From the NCBI GenBank assembly GCA_023515745.1, contig JALECJ010000256.1, positions 1,612,001-1,676,000 on the forward strand: a stretch of 64,000 nucleotides of DNA. Reading direction: 5' to 3'. The DNA is from Amoeboaphelidium protococcarum (lineage: Eukaryota; Aphelidiomycota; Aphelidea). Below are positions 47,527-58,960 of this stretch, piece by piece (position 1 is the first letter of the stretch; the number at the start of each line of letters is the position of its first letter). The notes under the pieces are model-generated. The model saw nothing but the letters and a program-made list of their open reading frames with translations, searched no databases and was not told the DNA's origin. A program made the position numbers and the translations under genes.

Positions 47527-50500
47527 TCATCTCATTCTAGATCTTTTAGCGTTTCTACCTCTATTACTACTACCTCCTGCCTTCTACTACTTGTAACCAG
47601 GTCTCTTCACAGGCACTGTGCGCCCCACCATTTCATCTTCACTGTCAGGCTCAAAGTCATCGTGTTCGTCAGCTCCTCCAAAGTCTTGACCATGCTTTTT
47701 ATTCTTCTAACCTCTGCCCTTCCCGTGATTCTATTCAGCATTGACGATAAGTTTGCCTTCATTAGATACAGGGAGTAAATTAGAGCGTTTACGCTTGTTC
47801 TATCTCTGCGCGGTACCACGATCTGCAGCCAACTTCATCTGCACATTGGACTGGAGCATGTCAATTGGCTCATCTTCTCCCTACTGCTGCTATTCCATCA
47901 TCTACTAGATACTACTCTTCGCGTGCTACTAACCGCCCATAAGATCGCGCATAAAGTCCGGCAATTCCTCCTCATCGTCCAGATTATTGTCATCACCAAA
48001 CTCTGCCACACTATCGCTGTCATTACCTTCTTCAGCGTCGGATGCAGCATCATCTCCATTGCCGTCTACACCGTCTTTCTTCTATTTAGATTGTCTCTTG
48101 GCGCGTTCCATTCTCTTGCGGATATTAATGAGCAATTTCTCATGCTCTACCGGGAAATGTTATCTAATCGCATCCAAGCCTATTCTACGCACTAATCTCT
48201 CTATAATGTAGCGACAAGACACTTTAAAGTGAGACTTGTGTTCAGAAGACCATTTGAGGCAGGCATTAATAATCAAATCAAGAATACTATCACCGGCGTC
48301 TTCAGCAATCATACCGGAAGCCTCCTATTGAAGATTACTGATATTGACCACAATCACAACCTTGATGAAACTGACGGCAGATTTTATAATTTCTCTAGAT
48401 CTAGACTCAAACGCGTAAAGCAATACAGTCTTGATGATTTCAGAGTCAAAACTATCATTAAAACAGTAAAGCAATCTAGCTAGAGTATTAATGGTGGCAG
48501 AAATCATATGAGGAGTTTAAGCAGCAAGACCGGCCATCACCATTTTCAAATATTCAGAGATACTACAAATGAATTAAGAGTCCTACTGCAATTCCTAATC
48601 ATTTTCTTAGTCAGCTGAAGAAGTCAATTCAATCTTATTGCCACCGAGTTACTACATTTTAGTTCCAATTTTGACAATTAGTTCATAAGAGACTTGACGC
48701 GCCTTGTCATTAGACTCTTTGGTACCCATTACAATTTCTGACAGAATCTCTGGCACGATAGATAAAAGCTCCACATTCTACTCTCCGATAGTGTCAATAT
48801 AAGCCTCGATAGCTTGTAATCTATCCTTCTTGGCGGACGCTTCAACGGACAGCATAGTATCGATAAGTTTTTACTTGATCTGGATCAAAACTGGAGCTGA
48901 TACCAAGAACTCTTTCAACTATTGCAATTAGACTGAGTTATCATTACCATTGACCACAGAGTCACGTTTACCAATAGAGAGCATCTCAGTCAACAGTTTA
49001 TAACTCTTCTTTTAAATCTTGCCATCATCGTCCTCCAGGCCTAGTAGAGCTAATCTCAGCAATAATTGCACAGCTTCTATTGGCATGATGGTGCCAGCAA
49101 ACATGATATTCACCAGATCTAACAGCAAATAACGCTTATCTGACTGCTATTACGTCTGAGTAAGTTGGATATAACTCTTCAAAATGTTGCCAATAAATGA
49201 ATTCAACTTATCCTTCTAACAAACGGAGGACCACAACTTGATGCACTCCTGGAAGAGTTGATTCAAGCTATTCAACTGACTATCTTTGGTGGCAGACATT
49301 TCCATATACTTACTTAGCAGTAGACCCAGAATATTTTCGGAATGTTACTCTAAAAACTGAGACTACTCCTTATCACCATTGGCCAGCACAGACTTTACAA
49401 TGTTACGCAAACTTTCCACCACAATCTACAGTCTGCCATCATCGCTCACAAAGTCCACGTCTTATAGAATCGGAAGTATAATCGAGCACAGATCATCAAA
49501 TGACTGAATCAAATCTTGGGGACTAACACAGAATGACGGCAGGATATCCCAAATCTGCTTCCACAAAATCTAACAAGTCTTTGCCTCTGGTAGCTACTTG
49601 TTCTACTCCAGCTATTTCCCCTTCTAGGCAATCTGACGAGCCATAGGCACAAAAGTGTCAATGTAGAATCCAACAAAATCCTTCTACACAGAGCTCTTCA
49701 TTAATGGAAACAACCATACACGTGGCTATTCATCGGTTAATTCAATCGGAAATATCTTCAAGAAAGCAGCACAAGTTAAAGAGCCAATTAATGCAGATAG
49801 AACACCTTCAAATTACTTGCGGCACTTTCCGTCCAGCAAAGCATTTTCATCTCTTTACAGCTACTTAATAACGGGCGTCACCTGTTGCAAACACAAACTC
49901 TTACTTAAATCCATAATAGTAACCCAATGTGCAACCACCTTCAAGATTACAGAATACTGTAGCATTGACGCGTCATTCATACCCTTCTAAGTCAACTACA
50001 AACACTTTACAACACTATCTGAAGATTATTATGAGTCCATTTAGAAGGTGTCAATAATGCTGCACAGAGTTTACTGAGTAGCATCCATCAACATCTTCCG
50101 CACTTCTTTTCCCATGTTCATAAACAAGACTCCAAAAACATTAGAATATATACCAGCAATAGCCTCAGATATCAACAGCTAATCCTAGACATCAGACTGC
50201 GAAAACTTCAATTTATAATAGACTGCACATTGCGAGCATATGTTTAGCCAAATAGGAAGGCAATCGACATTCTTTTAAACTTTCAGAGCTAGAATTGGAT
50301 CAAAACATTTTCTAAAGTTGGCCAGAGTAAATGAATTAACATCAATACCAACACTACCACTATCATCATCGTCAGAATGGGCGGAAGCGTTTTGATCTCG
50401 AGTAATTATGCTAATAAGGGATTTCATACATTCCAGATGAGCTTTCTATGCATGATTAAAAGAGGTGGAGCTATTCAAACGCTCTGCCAAAGCATTAAGA

Positions 50501-51231
50501 CCACTTAAATTACCGCCGCTATTATTGTTGTTCTTACCACACAGTAATTACATGACAAGCTAAACATCCAAATACTTCCACAGAGACTGTACAAACGAAA
50601 GCAAATGACATGATGCTGCACTTTAATCCGTAGACAGGTTAGCGGAGATATCTTCGACAATCTTGCAGAGGAACTTCACCAGCAGTGCTCGTGATGGATG
50701 AGCTTTCAAAGGCAAAATTCCCTAACCGCGAAATCTCACCAACTTGAGGCAACACAACTGAGCCACTTTCCTCACCTTTGGAGACTGGTCAAACAGCCGC
50801 AGCATCATCTACTAATGAATTTTGATGGTATCAGGTGATGACCAGACAGTGGGCGGCTAAACTGTTAACAGCGCAGTCAGACATTCGATACAGTGCCTAA
50901 TGATTGCATTGCAATTCTCTTGCGAATGAAATATCGACAAAACGCGTTCGTACACACTCAACACATCGCTATACTTTATCTGCAGTACAGCACTAGGTAC
51001 ATGACTAGTAATTACAGAAAGCAAATACAAGATGCCATTAATTTCATCAGCATCAGACTCGAGTAATTCTTCAACAGATGCAATCTTATCATTGAGCAGC
51101 ATGACCATACTAGCAAAGTACGCAGTTGGAATCAGTTGCATCTTGGCCTCTTGGATAGATTACTCCACTGCCAGCAAGAGCTTATATTGCAAAGTGGACG
51201 TATTAGCACGCACTTGACTAAATGGATCCAT
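47527..51231 (-). CDS. RRP12: Ribosome biogenesis HEAT-repeat protein Rrp12
   Basis: A single exon from ATG 51231 to TGA (47529-47527) gives 1,234 aa, almost the size of yeast Rrp12 (1,228). The body is a HEAT solenoid: for example TAYFASMVMLLNDKIASVEE, LLSVITSHVPSAVLQIKY, MLRLFDQSPKVRKVAQLCC and ALLGLEDDDGKIQKKSYKLL. The conserved C-terminal block includes AFESRSREIIKSAVSFIKVV, then SHFKVSCRYIIERLVRRIG. An acidic, then basic tail follows (KRSNLF; DEMVGRTVPVKRPGYK; RGRNAKRSRMR), typical of Rrp12. Rrp12 works in nuclear export and maturation of both subunits and late 40S processing. With Utp12 it is the second ribosome-assembly factor in this window. Confidence 0.92.
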
Positions 51232-51492
51232 ATGTATCTGAAATTTAGAAAATTATTCCGACTGATAGAAAAGTGCTTACTTGTGATAAAGATGGAGGAG
51301 ATTGAACGAAAAACGCGCAAAAATATCCGTTCTCTTTCTAAAGCGTTTCAAAGAGAGAGCTCCTACAGTACAGTAAATAGAACAATTGTACTGCAATACA
51401 ATAAATTGTAAATTATTGTCAAATACTTAGACTTGAATAGAAATGCTATCATCAATAAAGAAAGGAATACATATTATACAGATTAAATCAAA

Positions 51493-52744
51493 TCAAGCAG
51501 TTTCGACATCTAGAGCCGCCATCTGCTGGATCAAATCGTCAGAACCGACGCGTATTGTTGTATAAACTGGTAATTCATCGGCAAATCCTGAAATAAACTT
51601 GGGAGTTACAGCACGGAGTCTTGCCGATCTAACAAGTTTCCACTCTTCATCGCCACCCAACTTCCGCTTCTTGCCAACTTATTCACCAGTTTGAGCATCT
51701 TTTGACGTAAAGACAGAATTCTTCACCGGCGTCATTTACTCTGCGCCAGCTTTCCTTAAAGTGGAATCCAGGCCATCAAAAACACTAGTCATCAGACAAA
51801 TCGCAATAACTCTTTTTAATGTTACTTGACATGTACTCAACGGAATATGATGCCGCCACCATATCCAAAGAAAAAGGCACAGAGCCAGTTGTATCTTGAC
51901 CACTTGAGACAGGCCAAGAAAAAACGGAATTTCGGCTCTCATTTTCCACAAACAGCTTGAAAGCCTTCTGAGAGAATAGGATAGTTGGGCATCCCGTACG
52001 ATACATTGTGGATAAAGTCTGAATTCCACGTGACCCATGATGCCACAACTTATCTGCCACAAATGCAGACGCCTTCTTACATTCTGTGGCCAGTATAAAG
52101 TTTTAGGATCTATCTTAAAAAATGGTATCCGATCTACCGCGGATATCATACTAAGACCTAGCCAAAATACCGCCTACGATGAATGGACTTTGAGGCCTGT
52201 GATAGATTATAATTCCAAGACAGCTGCCTATCCTAACGACTAAGCTTTCAAACATGCTTTCGACAATGATCTCACTAGTAGACTCGTCCAGACCAACGAA
52301 ATCGCGATAAATTAGATCAACCGCGACATCATCCATAACTTTCTGATCGCATATCTCAGACCAATTGGAAGGAGCACCAACTAAATTTGCAAGGTCATCG
52401 ATAGTGGCTATCGACTGTAGACCTCTTTACAAATAAGGATTGAGAACCAGATGATGCATTTGAGACGCGGTTGGCTTCTTTACAATCTTGAAATCATTCG
52501 AATTATACAGAGTAGAGTCTACCATCTCCCATCTAGCACGTTCATCATCAAGGAAGGCGCGATTAGCCAGCAGCTTCGCATTTATCAACGCTTCAGTATC
52601 ATCCTCAGATCCAACTTCAATATCAAGAGACTCCATAGACGATAAAGATTCAACATCACTTTCACTAACGTAACTACCAACATCTGAATTAACACGGACA
52701 AGTATCGTCTAATCTTCAATTTAGTAAGACGGCTCTGAAAGCAT
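51493..52744 (-). CDS. PD-(D/E)XK nuclease-like protein of unknown role
   Basis: Exons 52744-51837 and 51784-51493 are joined across a 52-nt intron (51785-51836; GTACAT...GACTAG), giving 399 aa. After an acidic N-terminus (MESLDIEVGSEDDTEAL) comes a compact domain: VDLIYRDFVGLDESTSEIIV, GSCLGIIIYHRP, DIRGRSDTIF, then NFILATECKK, later LWHHGSRGIQTLSTMYRTG and CPTILFSQKAFKLFVE. The order D (GRSDTIF) then E-x-K (TECKK), followed by a helix and a strand, is the PD-(D/E)XK fold pattern. It is seen in nuclease-like domains of Crinkler-type and transposon-linked proteins in fungi and oomycetes. No signal peptide is seen. The C-terminus is basic (GKKRKLGGDEEW). The intron is inferred from the frame change; a frameshift is the alternative. 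Confidence 0.55.
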
Positions 52745-53349
52745 TATAAAATTAAAATATACGGTACGGTATATCCTCAAAATGAGAGAGATTACTCAAA
52801 TACACAGTGAGTTAATAGTGAAAAAGTAGAAATCATAAAATATAGCACGCGACGATATACTTGGAACGTAAAAGACTTTAACATTTCAGCGGCGAATCTT
52901 TCACTTTCGTTCAATACCGGTAGTAGGAAACACAAAGACGTATCACCCGAGATTTCGGAGTATAAATAGCTGAACCAATTCCACTCCCCACGCGCGTTGG
53001 TTTCAGATTACGAAGCATCTTAACGCTAGAGTCGGGCACTACTCTTTATTTCAAACCGATTTTCATAATGTACCTCCTTCCAAAGCAGCCAAGCTTTATA
53101 TCAGAATCTTGAGTAGTTAAACTAAACCCGATAGAGTGAATTAACTGAGAATTTGCAAGTGAGAAGTGATTGGTCATTGTGGATCAAATCTCTTACCTTC
53201 GTCGTCGCGCTTCGCCCCTTTTACAGAATCACTCTCCATCACTATCATCATCATCATTATCACAATCTCAGTTTAACACTCATCTTTCTTGAAAATTTGT
53301 TGATATTTACTTAGCGCTTATTTTGAAAATATTGACAGAATTGAAGGGA
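52745..53349. other. Intergenic, 605 bp, divergent promoter region
   Basis: This separates the PD-(D/E)XK-like gene (minus) from the VTT-domain gene (plus). No ORF with protein-like composition was found. A short ATC/TCA-rich stretch lies near 53236-53262. No RNA gene was recognised. Confidence 0.5.
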
Positions 53350-54888
53350 ATGGAGACTACTACAGTGTCAGAATAAAAATTAGACGATAAATAGCAACAT
53401 GAGGAGGAGGTTTCTTCATCTGACTGTGGCGAGACTGTGGCTTGCAGTTTATCTAATCAGTAGGATACTTTAGTCGCTGCTCATGATGATCATGAAGATA
53501 AATGCGTCAACTACTTTGCAATTATTGCCACTGTATCACGATATGCATTTATTGCTGCTCTCATTACCGCTGTCATACTTATATTCACTCAGAATTATCA
53601 TATCAAGATTCTGGAATTCCTTCATAAACTGTAATAGAGCGAGTCGCGAGCCACCGTTATTATGACGCTTTTGATCTATGCGCTTACGTTTGTGATCATC
53701 GCTATTGTTGGAGTGCCATGCAGTGTCATGTCAGTGGCAGCCGGTATGCTCTATCGACCGTATATCTATGCATTTGGTGTTGTATGCGCGTGTATCATCC
53801 TTAGTAGTGTTGTTGGATTTTATATCGGGCGATTGGTGATTAAACGGCTTATATTTGGAAAGCAGTAGAGTCTTGTGAATGGTTAAAGTAATCATTTTAG
53901 TGGTGAATTTTATAAAAGCGCATGGTTTAAACGGCGGCGAAAGATACGCACCATGTTGTATGCTATGAAGTTAAATTAGCGCGATAATCATCTGGATGAG
54001 ACGTCGATTGATAACTTGTTAAAGAATAAGAGCATCCTGGAATTCCTTTTAGATTTTGCGCATTATCTCGGATTTAGGTGGCATGTGTTTAAAATGGCCA
54101 CTCTGTTCAGATTTATCCAGGTTCTACCATTTGCAGTTACCACGTATGCGCTCGCTGTAATGACTCCTAATCGCGGTCCGAATGCACTGAAAGTTATTCC
54201 ATTCGTGTGTACTACGCTCTTGGGAGTTATGCCTGGATTGTCTGTATTCATTTGGGCAGGCTCACTCGTTGATGATTATAACAATCCTGATAACGAGAGT
54301 TTGGAAGAGCGAATGGGGCATAAAGCATTTGTGGTACTGATGCTGGTATCGTCTTGTATTGTAGTAGGTGCTTTTGCTCTCCTCATATGTTGGGGAAGGA
54401 AGACATGGCGTGGAATGGTTAAATAGGTCGAGTACGAGGTGAGGCTAAGTAGAAGTTAGAGACGACTAAAAATGGAGAATAATAATCGCCTAATTCCAAA
54501 TGATTAATAGAGTATCCATAGCCAAAACGAGCCATGCGATGATGATGAAAATGAAGATATGGTTGACACTGAAGATGATCTTTCATTCATATCTGACGGT
54601 GAACCAATTTAAGATTGCGAACGCGTACCGGATCATGCATTACATCACAGTCATAGTGATCTTACATTTTAATAGCTAGATTAGTCGACTGATTAAGATC
54701 CTCTGTTGGCAGCAGATGCCAAATTAGAAGACACTAAATACAGAAAGCCTGTGTTAATTAAACCGTCTCATTAAGAAATTAGAGGTAGCCTGACTGTGAA
54801 GGAAGTGTGGTTTTTGCGTATCATCTTTGTGGCGTGTATCGTCACTCTATCAGTTGGGCTGCCTTTGGCATTTACCGGCAGAATTTGA
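53350..54888 (+). CDS. VTT-domain (SNARE-associated, DedA/Tvp38/TMEM41-like) membrane protein
   Basis: ATG 53350 to TGA 54886-54888 encodes 512 aa. The acidic cytosolic N-terminus is followed by a first membrane helix near 55-75 (YAFIAALITAVILIF). The VTT domain follows: ALTFVIIAIVGVPCSVMS, VAAGMLYRPYIYAFGVVCA and VVGFYIGRLVI, then RFIQVLPFAVTTYALAV, which gives the F-R-x-x-P-F/G motif of the family, and further helices (FVVLMLVSSCIVVGAFALLI). A long acidic cytosolic stretch leads to one more TM near the C-terminus (FLRIIFVACIVTLSVGLPLA). Relatives (TMEM41B, VMP1, Tvp38) are lipid scramblases or Golgi/ER proteins. The extended acidic C-terminal tail with its extra TM is unusual for the family. 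Confidence 0.85.
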
Positions 54889-55206
54889 TTATAAATTTAT
54901 CAGCCTCATGTCTAAATAATAAATGTTCATGGTTGAGATTAGTCTTTGGAGGTAGTTTCGATTATTAAGTCAGTTGTAACTACGAATACGTAGGCTATTT
55001 ATAGACTTTTTGATTTCGATGTAACCATCCAACCAACCAACCAGTCGACATCTTTATCTTGGTCTAATCAACTGCTCGCAGAAATAATACAATAGCCAAT
55101 TGGAAGGTTGTTGCTCACTTTACAATATAAAAGGCATAATTAAGTGTGCATCAGCCATACGTGAAACAATTATAAATCAAGCATCTGTGTGATACTGAAA
55201 GTAAGA
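54889..55206. other. Intergenic, 318 bp
   Basis: This lies between the VTT-domain gene and NF-YA, both on the plus strand. It includes a short CAAC repeat near 55028-55042 and no recognisable ORF or RNA. Confidence 0.5.
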
Positions 55207-56058
55207 ATGGATCCATCAATGTTCTCTCAACAATCTGGCAATGGGCGCAGTGATGCAACTGGCGGTCCTGATCAGTAGAATACCTAGAAAAGAAGCAGGT
55301 AGAACGATGATACAAACTTTGGCTTTCCAGTTTAATAGACAAATAGTCTTAGTAGTCAGTAGTATCCATTTATTAATCAATATGGAGGTGGCTCTTAGCT
55401 ACAGCAGGGAAATGTTCTTAATCAGCTGCTTTACAACAATAACCAGAGTCACCAAGGCAATAATCAACTGAGTGCCGGTCTCGTCTCTGGTGCACAAGGA
55501 CTATCTAATCCGTTGGCCGGTCTAATGAACGTTGGACTGTTCAACAATCCGTTGGCATCGTAATAGCAGTAGTAATAGCAGATGATGATGGGCCAGCAAG
55601 GATAGAGATAGCAGGCACAGGCGGCTGCCGAGTAGCCAATGTACGTCAATGCTAGACAATATCACAGAATCTTGAAACGTCGCGTGGCGCGCGCAAAGTA
55701 CGAAGCCGCACTGAAAGCTCAAAACACCAAGCGACCATACTTGCATGAGAGCCGGCACAAGCATGCTATGAAGAGGCCTAGAGGTCCGGGTGGTAGATTT
55801 CTGACTGCGAAGGAGATAGCTGAGCTGGAACAATAGAAGGGAACATAGTCTTCTGGTTCAGAAAAGTCTTCTGTGAGCCCAGTAGCAGTTGGCGCCGATG
55901 AGGATAACGATGATGAATAAGAAGTTTCATAGACCACTGTTAAAAAGTAGAAAATTTAGGAAGTATCTGCGGCGTCATCACCAAAATCCCCAAACGGCGG
56001 CAAAGTTCCTAAAATAACAAACATTGAAGATTTTCTGAATGATAACTCCACTAATTGA
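55207..56058 (+). CDS. CCAAT-binding factor subunit A (NF-YA/Hap2)
   Basis: ATG 55207 to TGA 56056-56058 encodes 283 aa. The first 140 residues are Gln/Asn/Gly/Ser-rich, including a QQQQQQQ run written mainly with TAG and TAA. The conserved core starts at about residue 145: [19 protein letters not shown], the NF-YB/C interaction helix. After a short linker comes the DNA-contact segment [19 protein letters not shown] followed by [10 protein letters not shown], essentially identical to the family consensus. The acidic, Ser-rich C-terminus ends at [15 protein letters not shown] joins the histone-fold pair NF-YB/NF-YC to read CCAAT boxes. The first TAG codons lie upstream of the core, so standard stops would give no functional protein from the true ATG. 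Confidence 0.95.
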
Positions 56059-56195
56059 TATAATGAAATCTACGCGTTGTTTAGGTAGATGTTTTACATT
56101 AGTGTTGCAACTCGCAACATGATTTTCGCGTTTTTCAATCCGCCCTTTACAGCACAAAGATCATACAATATATTCGGGAACCACAACCTATTGAT

Positions 56196-56819
56196 ATGTT
56201 ACCCGTAATTCCTGTGACTCTAATATAGCGATGGCCTGTGCCATAGACCAAAATAATGCTGGAAACTATCAATGAATTATTTAGCGAGAAAATTTAATCA
56301 GGTATCACCAGAATACATTGCGTAGATCCCAACTCGCTAATCAAATTGCATTATGCATTTCAGACCGCGTCTTCACCGCGATCAAGATAGTAGCAATCTG
56401 GTGGATAGAGCTATAATACAGGCACTCTTCACGTTGTCATGTAATAAGTAGTGTCTGTGGCCACTCAGGCAGAGCTCGTATATATTGAGGTGATGCTGAA
56501 TATGCGACTCGCATAATTATATCTGCATGGATCCCCTGGTAAAGTCATGCCGTCCATGGAGAAAAGTGAGTCTTACGGTTTGAGAGCACTGGATATTTTA
56601 GAAAATCTACAGAGTAAACTACTTAAGGATTGTGATCAGGAGTGTATACGCGTCTTTAAATAGCTAGAATGGACTGCGTTAACAGATGAATTGTTCAGCA
56701 ATCTGGAATACTTGTTCAGTGATTGGCAGGAGCGATCAGTCATTTTCAAGTGGCTTCCACAACGCAAAGGTAAAATTCAGCGTTAAATTGAAAAGCTTTA
56801 ATCCTCTGAAAGTGCTTGA
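56196..56819 (+). CDS. Unknown protein, 5' end unresolved
   Basis: The open frame from ATG 56196 to TGA 56817-56819 encodes 207 aa, for example IQRWPVPQTKIMLETINELF, IHCVDPNSLIKLHYAF, VYIEVMLNMRLAQLYLHG and FSDWQERSVIFKWLP. It looks coding but I cannot name it. Protein-like sequence continues upstream of this ATG (KIIQYIREPQPID). A short first exon starting at ATG 56063 (MKSTRCLGRCFTL, mitochondrial-presequence-like) could be spliced on by removing about 49 nt ending in CTTTACAG (56154), though the GTTGCA donor is weak. That start would lie 4 nt past the NF-YA stop. A mitochondrial role is only a guess. Confidence 0.55.
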
Positions 56820-56998
56820 AATTGACTCTTTATCAGTCGATTGATTTTATTAGAATGATATTTAGAATCAAATTTTAAACGTACAGGTTCACTTTATTAA
56901 ACGCTCTATGAATAAAAGTGCTAAAGCTAGCGTGTAGATCTGTCTGTAAAATGAGGCGCAACTTCACCTCGGCATCGTTCGATTTGTTCTCGACTGTT

Positions 56999-57022
56999 CC
57001 TTACTTACTTACTTACTTACTC
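56999..57022 (+). repeat. (TTAC)n microsatellite
   Basis: About five to six tandem TTAC units in the region upstream of CK1. Confidence 0.8.
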
Positions 57023-57103
57023 CTTTCCTTCAGAGAAACGGAGACGAGAGAAAAACCGCGTCATCTCGCGTGAAGTCGAAATAAGTCTTTCTTTCTGCTC
57101 GAT

Positions 57104-57119
57104 CGTTCGTTCGTTCGTC
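57104..57119 (+). repeat. (GTTC)n short tandem repeat
   Basis: Four near-perfect GTTC units, followed by related GTCC sequence, upstream of CK1. Confidence 0.7.
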
Positions 57120-57337
57120 CGCTCGTCCAGTTTGACTCAGCGCAAAGAAAGAGTGCGTAAGCCAAGAGAGTTTTTACAATATTGAACAGATTCTCCTCTT
57201 TCTTCTTCTTCTCAAGTCACTGTACTGTGGCGTAACGTTAGTTCTAGAAAATCATATTTTATTGCAGATAATTGTGTCTAATCTGATAATTAAACGGCTT
57301 ATAAAGTTTAGATCTTTGGAATTAAATTGAATAGAAA

Positions 57338-58816
57338 ATGTCGTTGCCCAACTAGTCATCGTCTGCATCGTAGTAATAATAGGGCGGAGGCACGACTGAG
57401 ATCAGAATAGGGAATAGGTATAAATTGGGGAGAAAAATTGGAGCTGGATCGTTTGGTGACATTTATTTGGGAACTAGTTTGAGTAGTGGTGAGCAAGTGG
57501 CCATAAAGCTGGAGAGTATTCGGGCTCGTCATCCGCAGTTGGAGTATGAGGCTCGAGTGTACCGGGCTCTTGCTGGCGGCTTTGGTATACCGTCGGTGCG
57601 CTGGTTCGGTGTGGAGGGGGACTTCTTTGCTATGGTCATCGATCTTCTGGGGCCTTCGCTGGAGGATTTGTTCAACTTTTGCTCAAGGCAGTTCTCTCTG
57701 AAGACCGTAGTGCTACTTGCTGACCAGCTAATCTCCAGGATTGAGCACATCCACTCCAAGAACTTTATCCATCGAGACATAAAGCCAGACAATTTTCTTA
57801 TGGGCCTCGGTAGGAAGGGTAATTAGGTCCACGTTATTGATTTTGGTCTGGCAAAGAAGTATCGGGATCCCAAGACTCATCTCCATATCCCGTATCGTGA
57901 GCACAAGAATCTTACCGGCACGGCGAGGTATGCGTCCATCAATACTCATCTGGGCATAGAGCAGAGTAGAAGAGATGATTTGGAGTCGCTTGGCTATGTG
58001 CTGATGTACTTTTGCAGAGGAAGTCTTCCGTGGTAGGGGCTGAGAGCTGGCACCAAGAAGTAGAAGTATGACCGTATTATGGAGAGAAAGATGACCACGG
58101 CCACGGAGAGTTTATGCAGAGGTTTCCCTTAGGAGTTTGCAGTCTATTTGAATTATGTGCGCTCACTAAGATTTGATGACAGGCCAGATTATGCGTATTT
58201 GAGAAAGCTATTCCGCGACCTGTTCATGCGAGAGGGATTCATCTATGACTACATCTTTGACTGGACTCTGATCAAGCTGGAGAAGGATCGAGCTGCGGCG
58301 TAGAAGGAAGCTGGTGGCTCTGCTGGTGCTGGTATAAATGTGGCCGGTCTCTCTGGTGGTGGTGGTAACCTCGGTGGAGGCAATAAGATGTTGACCAGTG
58401 CGGATGACGTTAATGAGGATCCGGAGAAGAAGAAGAAGGATCATACGGTTGGCAAATGGGTGAATGAGGTGGATAGAAGCACTCGAGCGCCTGGTGCTGT
58501 TGCTAATGTACCTGGTGCAATCGGTGCTTTGGGTGGAAGTGGTAATGCTTTGGATTTGGCTGGTGGTGGCGGTAGTAGTAATATGGCAGCGACGATGCAA
58601 TAGCAGTAGTTGTAGCAGTAATCATCTTCAAGACGATCTTCAAAGAATGCAATCACGGTGGGAGGTAATAATACGAATGTAGCTACTGGCATGTCTACAA
58701 GAGCAACTACTAGTCAGTAATAATAGCAGCAGTAGAATATGGGCGGCAGTGGTGGAAATAGCAATAGCAACATTTATGGAGGTGGCGGCGGTGCGTATGG
58801 ATCTGGCAATGTTTGA
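57338..58816 (+). CDS. Casein kinase 1 (delta/epsilon, Hrr25/Hhp type)
   Basis: ATG 57338 to TGA 58814-58816 encodes 492 aa. The kinase domain (residues 25-300) shows [20 protein letters not shown], the CK1-specific [29 protein letters not shown] and [12 protein letters not shown]. Further CK1 features are [34 protein letters not shown] (the CK1 RRDDLES block) and [14 protein letters not shown] 57824-57826 encodes Gln between HRDIKPDN and DFG, where a stop would remove the activation segment. The tail is Gly/Gln/Asn/Ser-rich with two polyQ runs of TAG, TAA and CAG. Roles in the family include DNA repair, clock, vesicle transport and ribosome maturation. The variable tail probably directs localisation and autoinhibition. 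Confidence 0.97.
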
Positions 58817-58960
58817 TCGCGTCAAGATGCTGACTGTTGTTGTAATTATTATTTCTACGGTAATAAAGTAAAAAGGAAGTTACTTATCCATACTTTTCAT
58901 CTTTTGTTAACAGCATTTCATTTTTATCATCTTTAGTACATCATTCATCATCATCATTTA

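Larger units (their letters stand above)
56820..57337. other. Intergenic, 518 bp, CK1 upstream region with tetranucleotide repeats
   Basis: No gene was recognised. It carries a TTAC tetranucleotide array at about 56999-57022 and a GTTC array at about 57104-57119, with pyrimidine-rich sequence between and after (TTTCTTTC, CTCCTCTTTCTTCTTCTTCT). This is consistent with a pyrimidine-rich promoter or 5' UTR of the CK1 gene starting at 57338. Confidence 0.55.
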
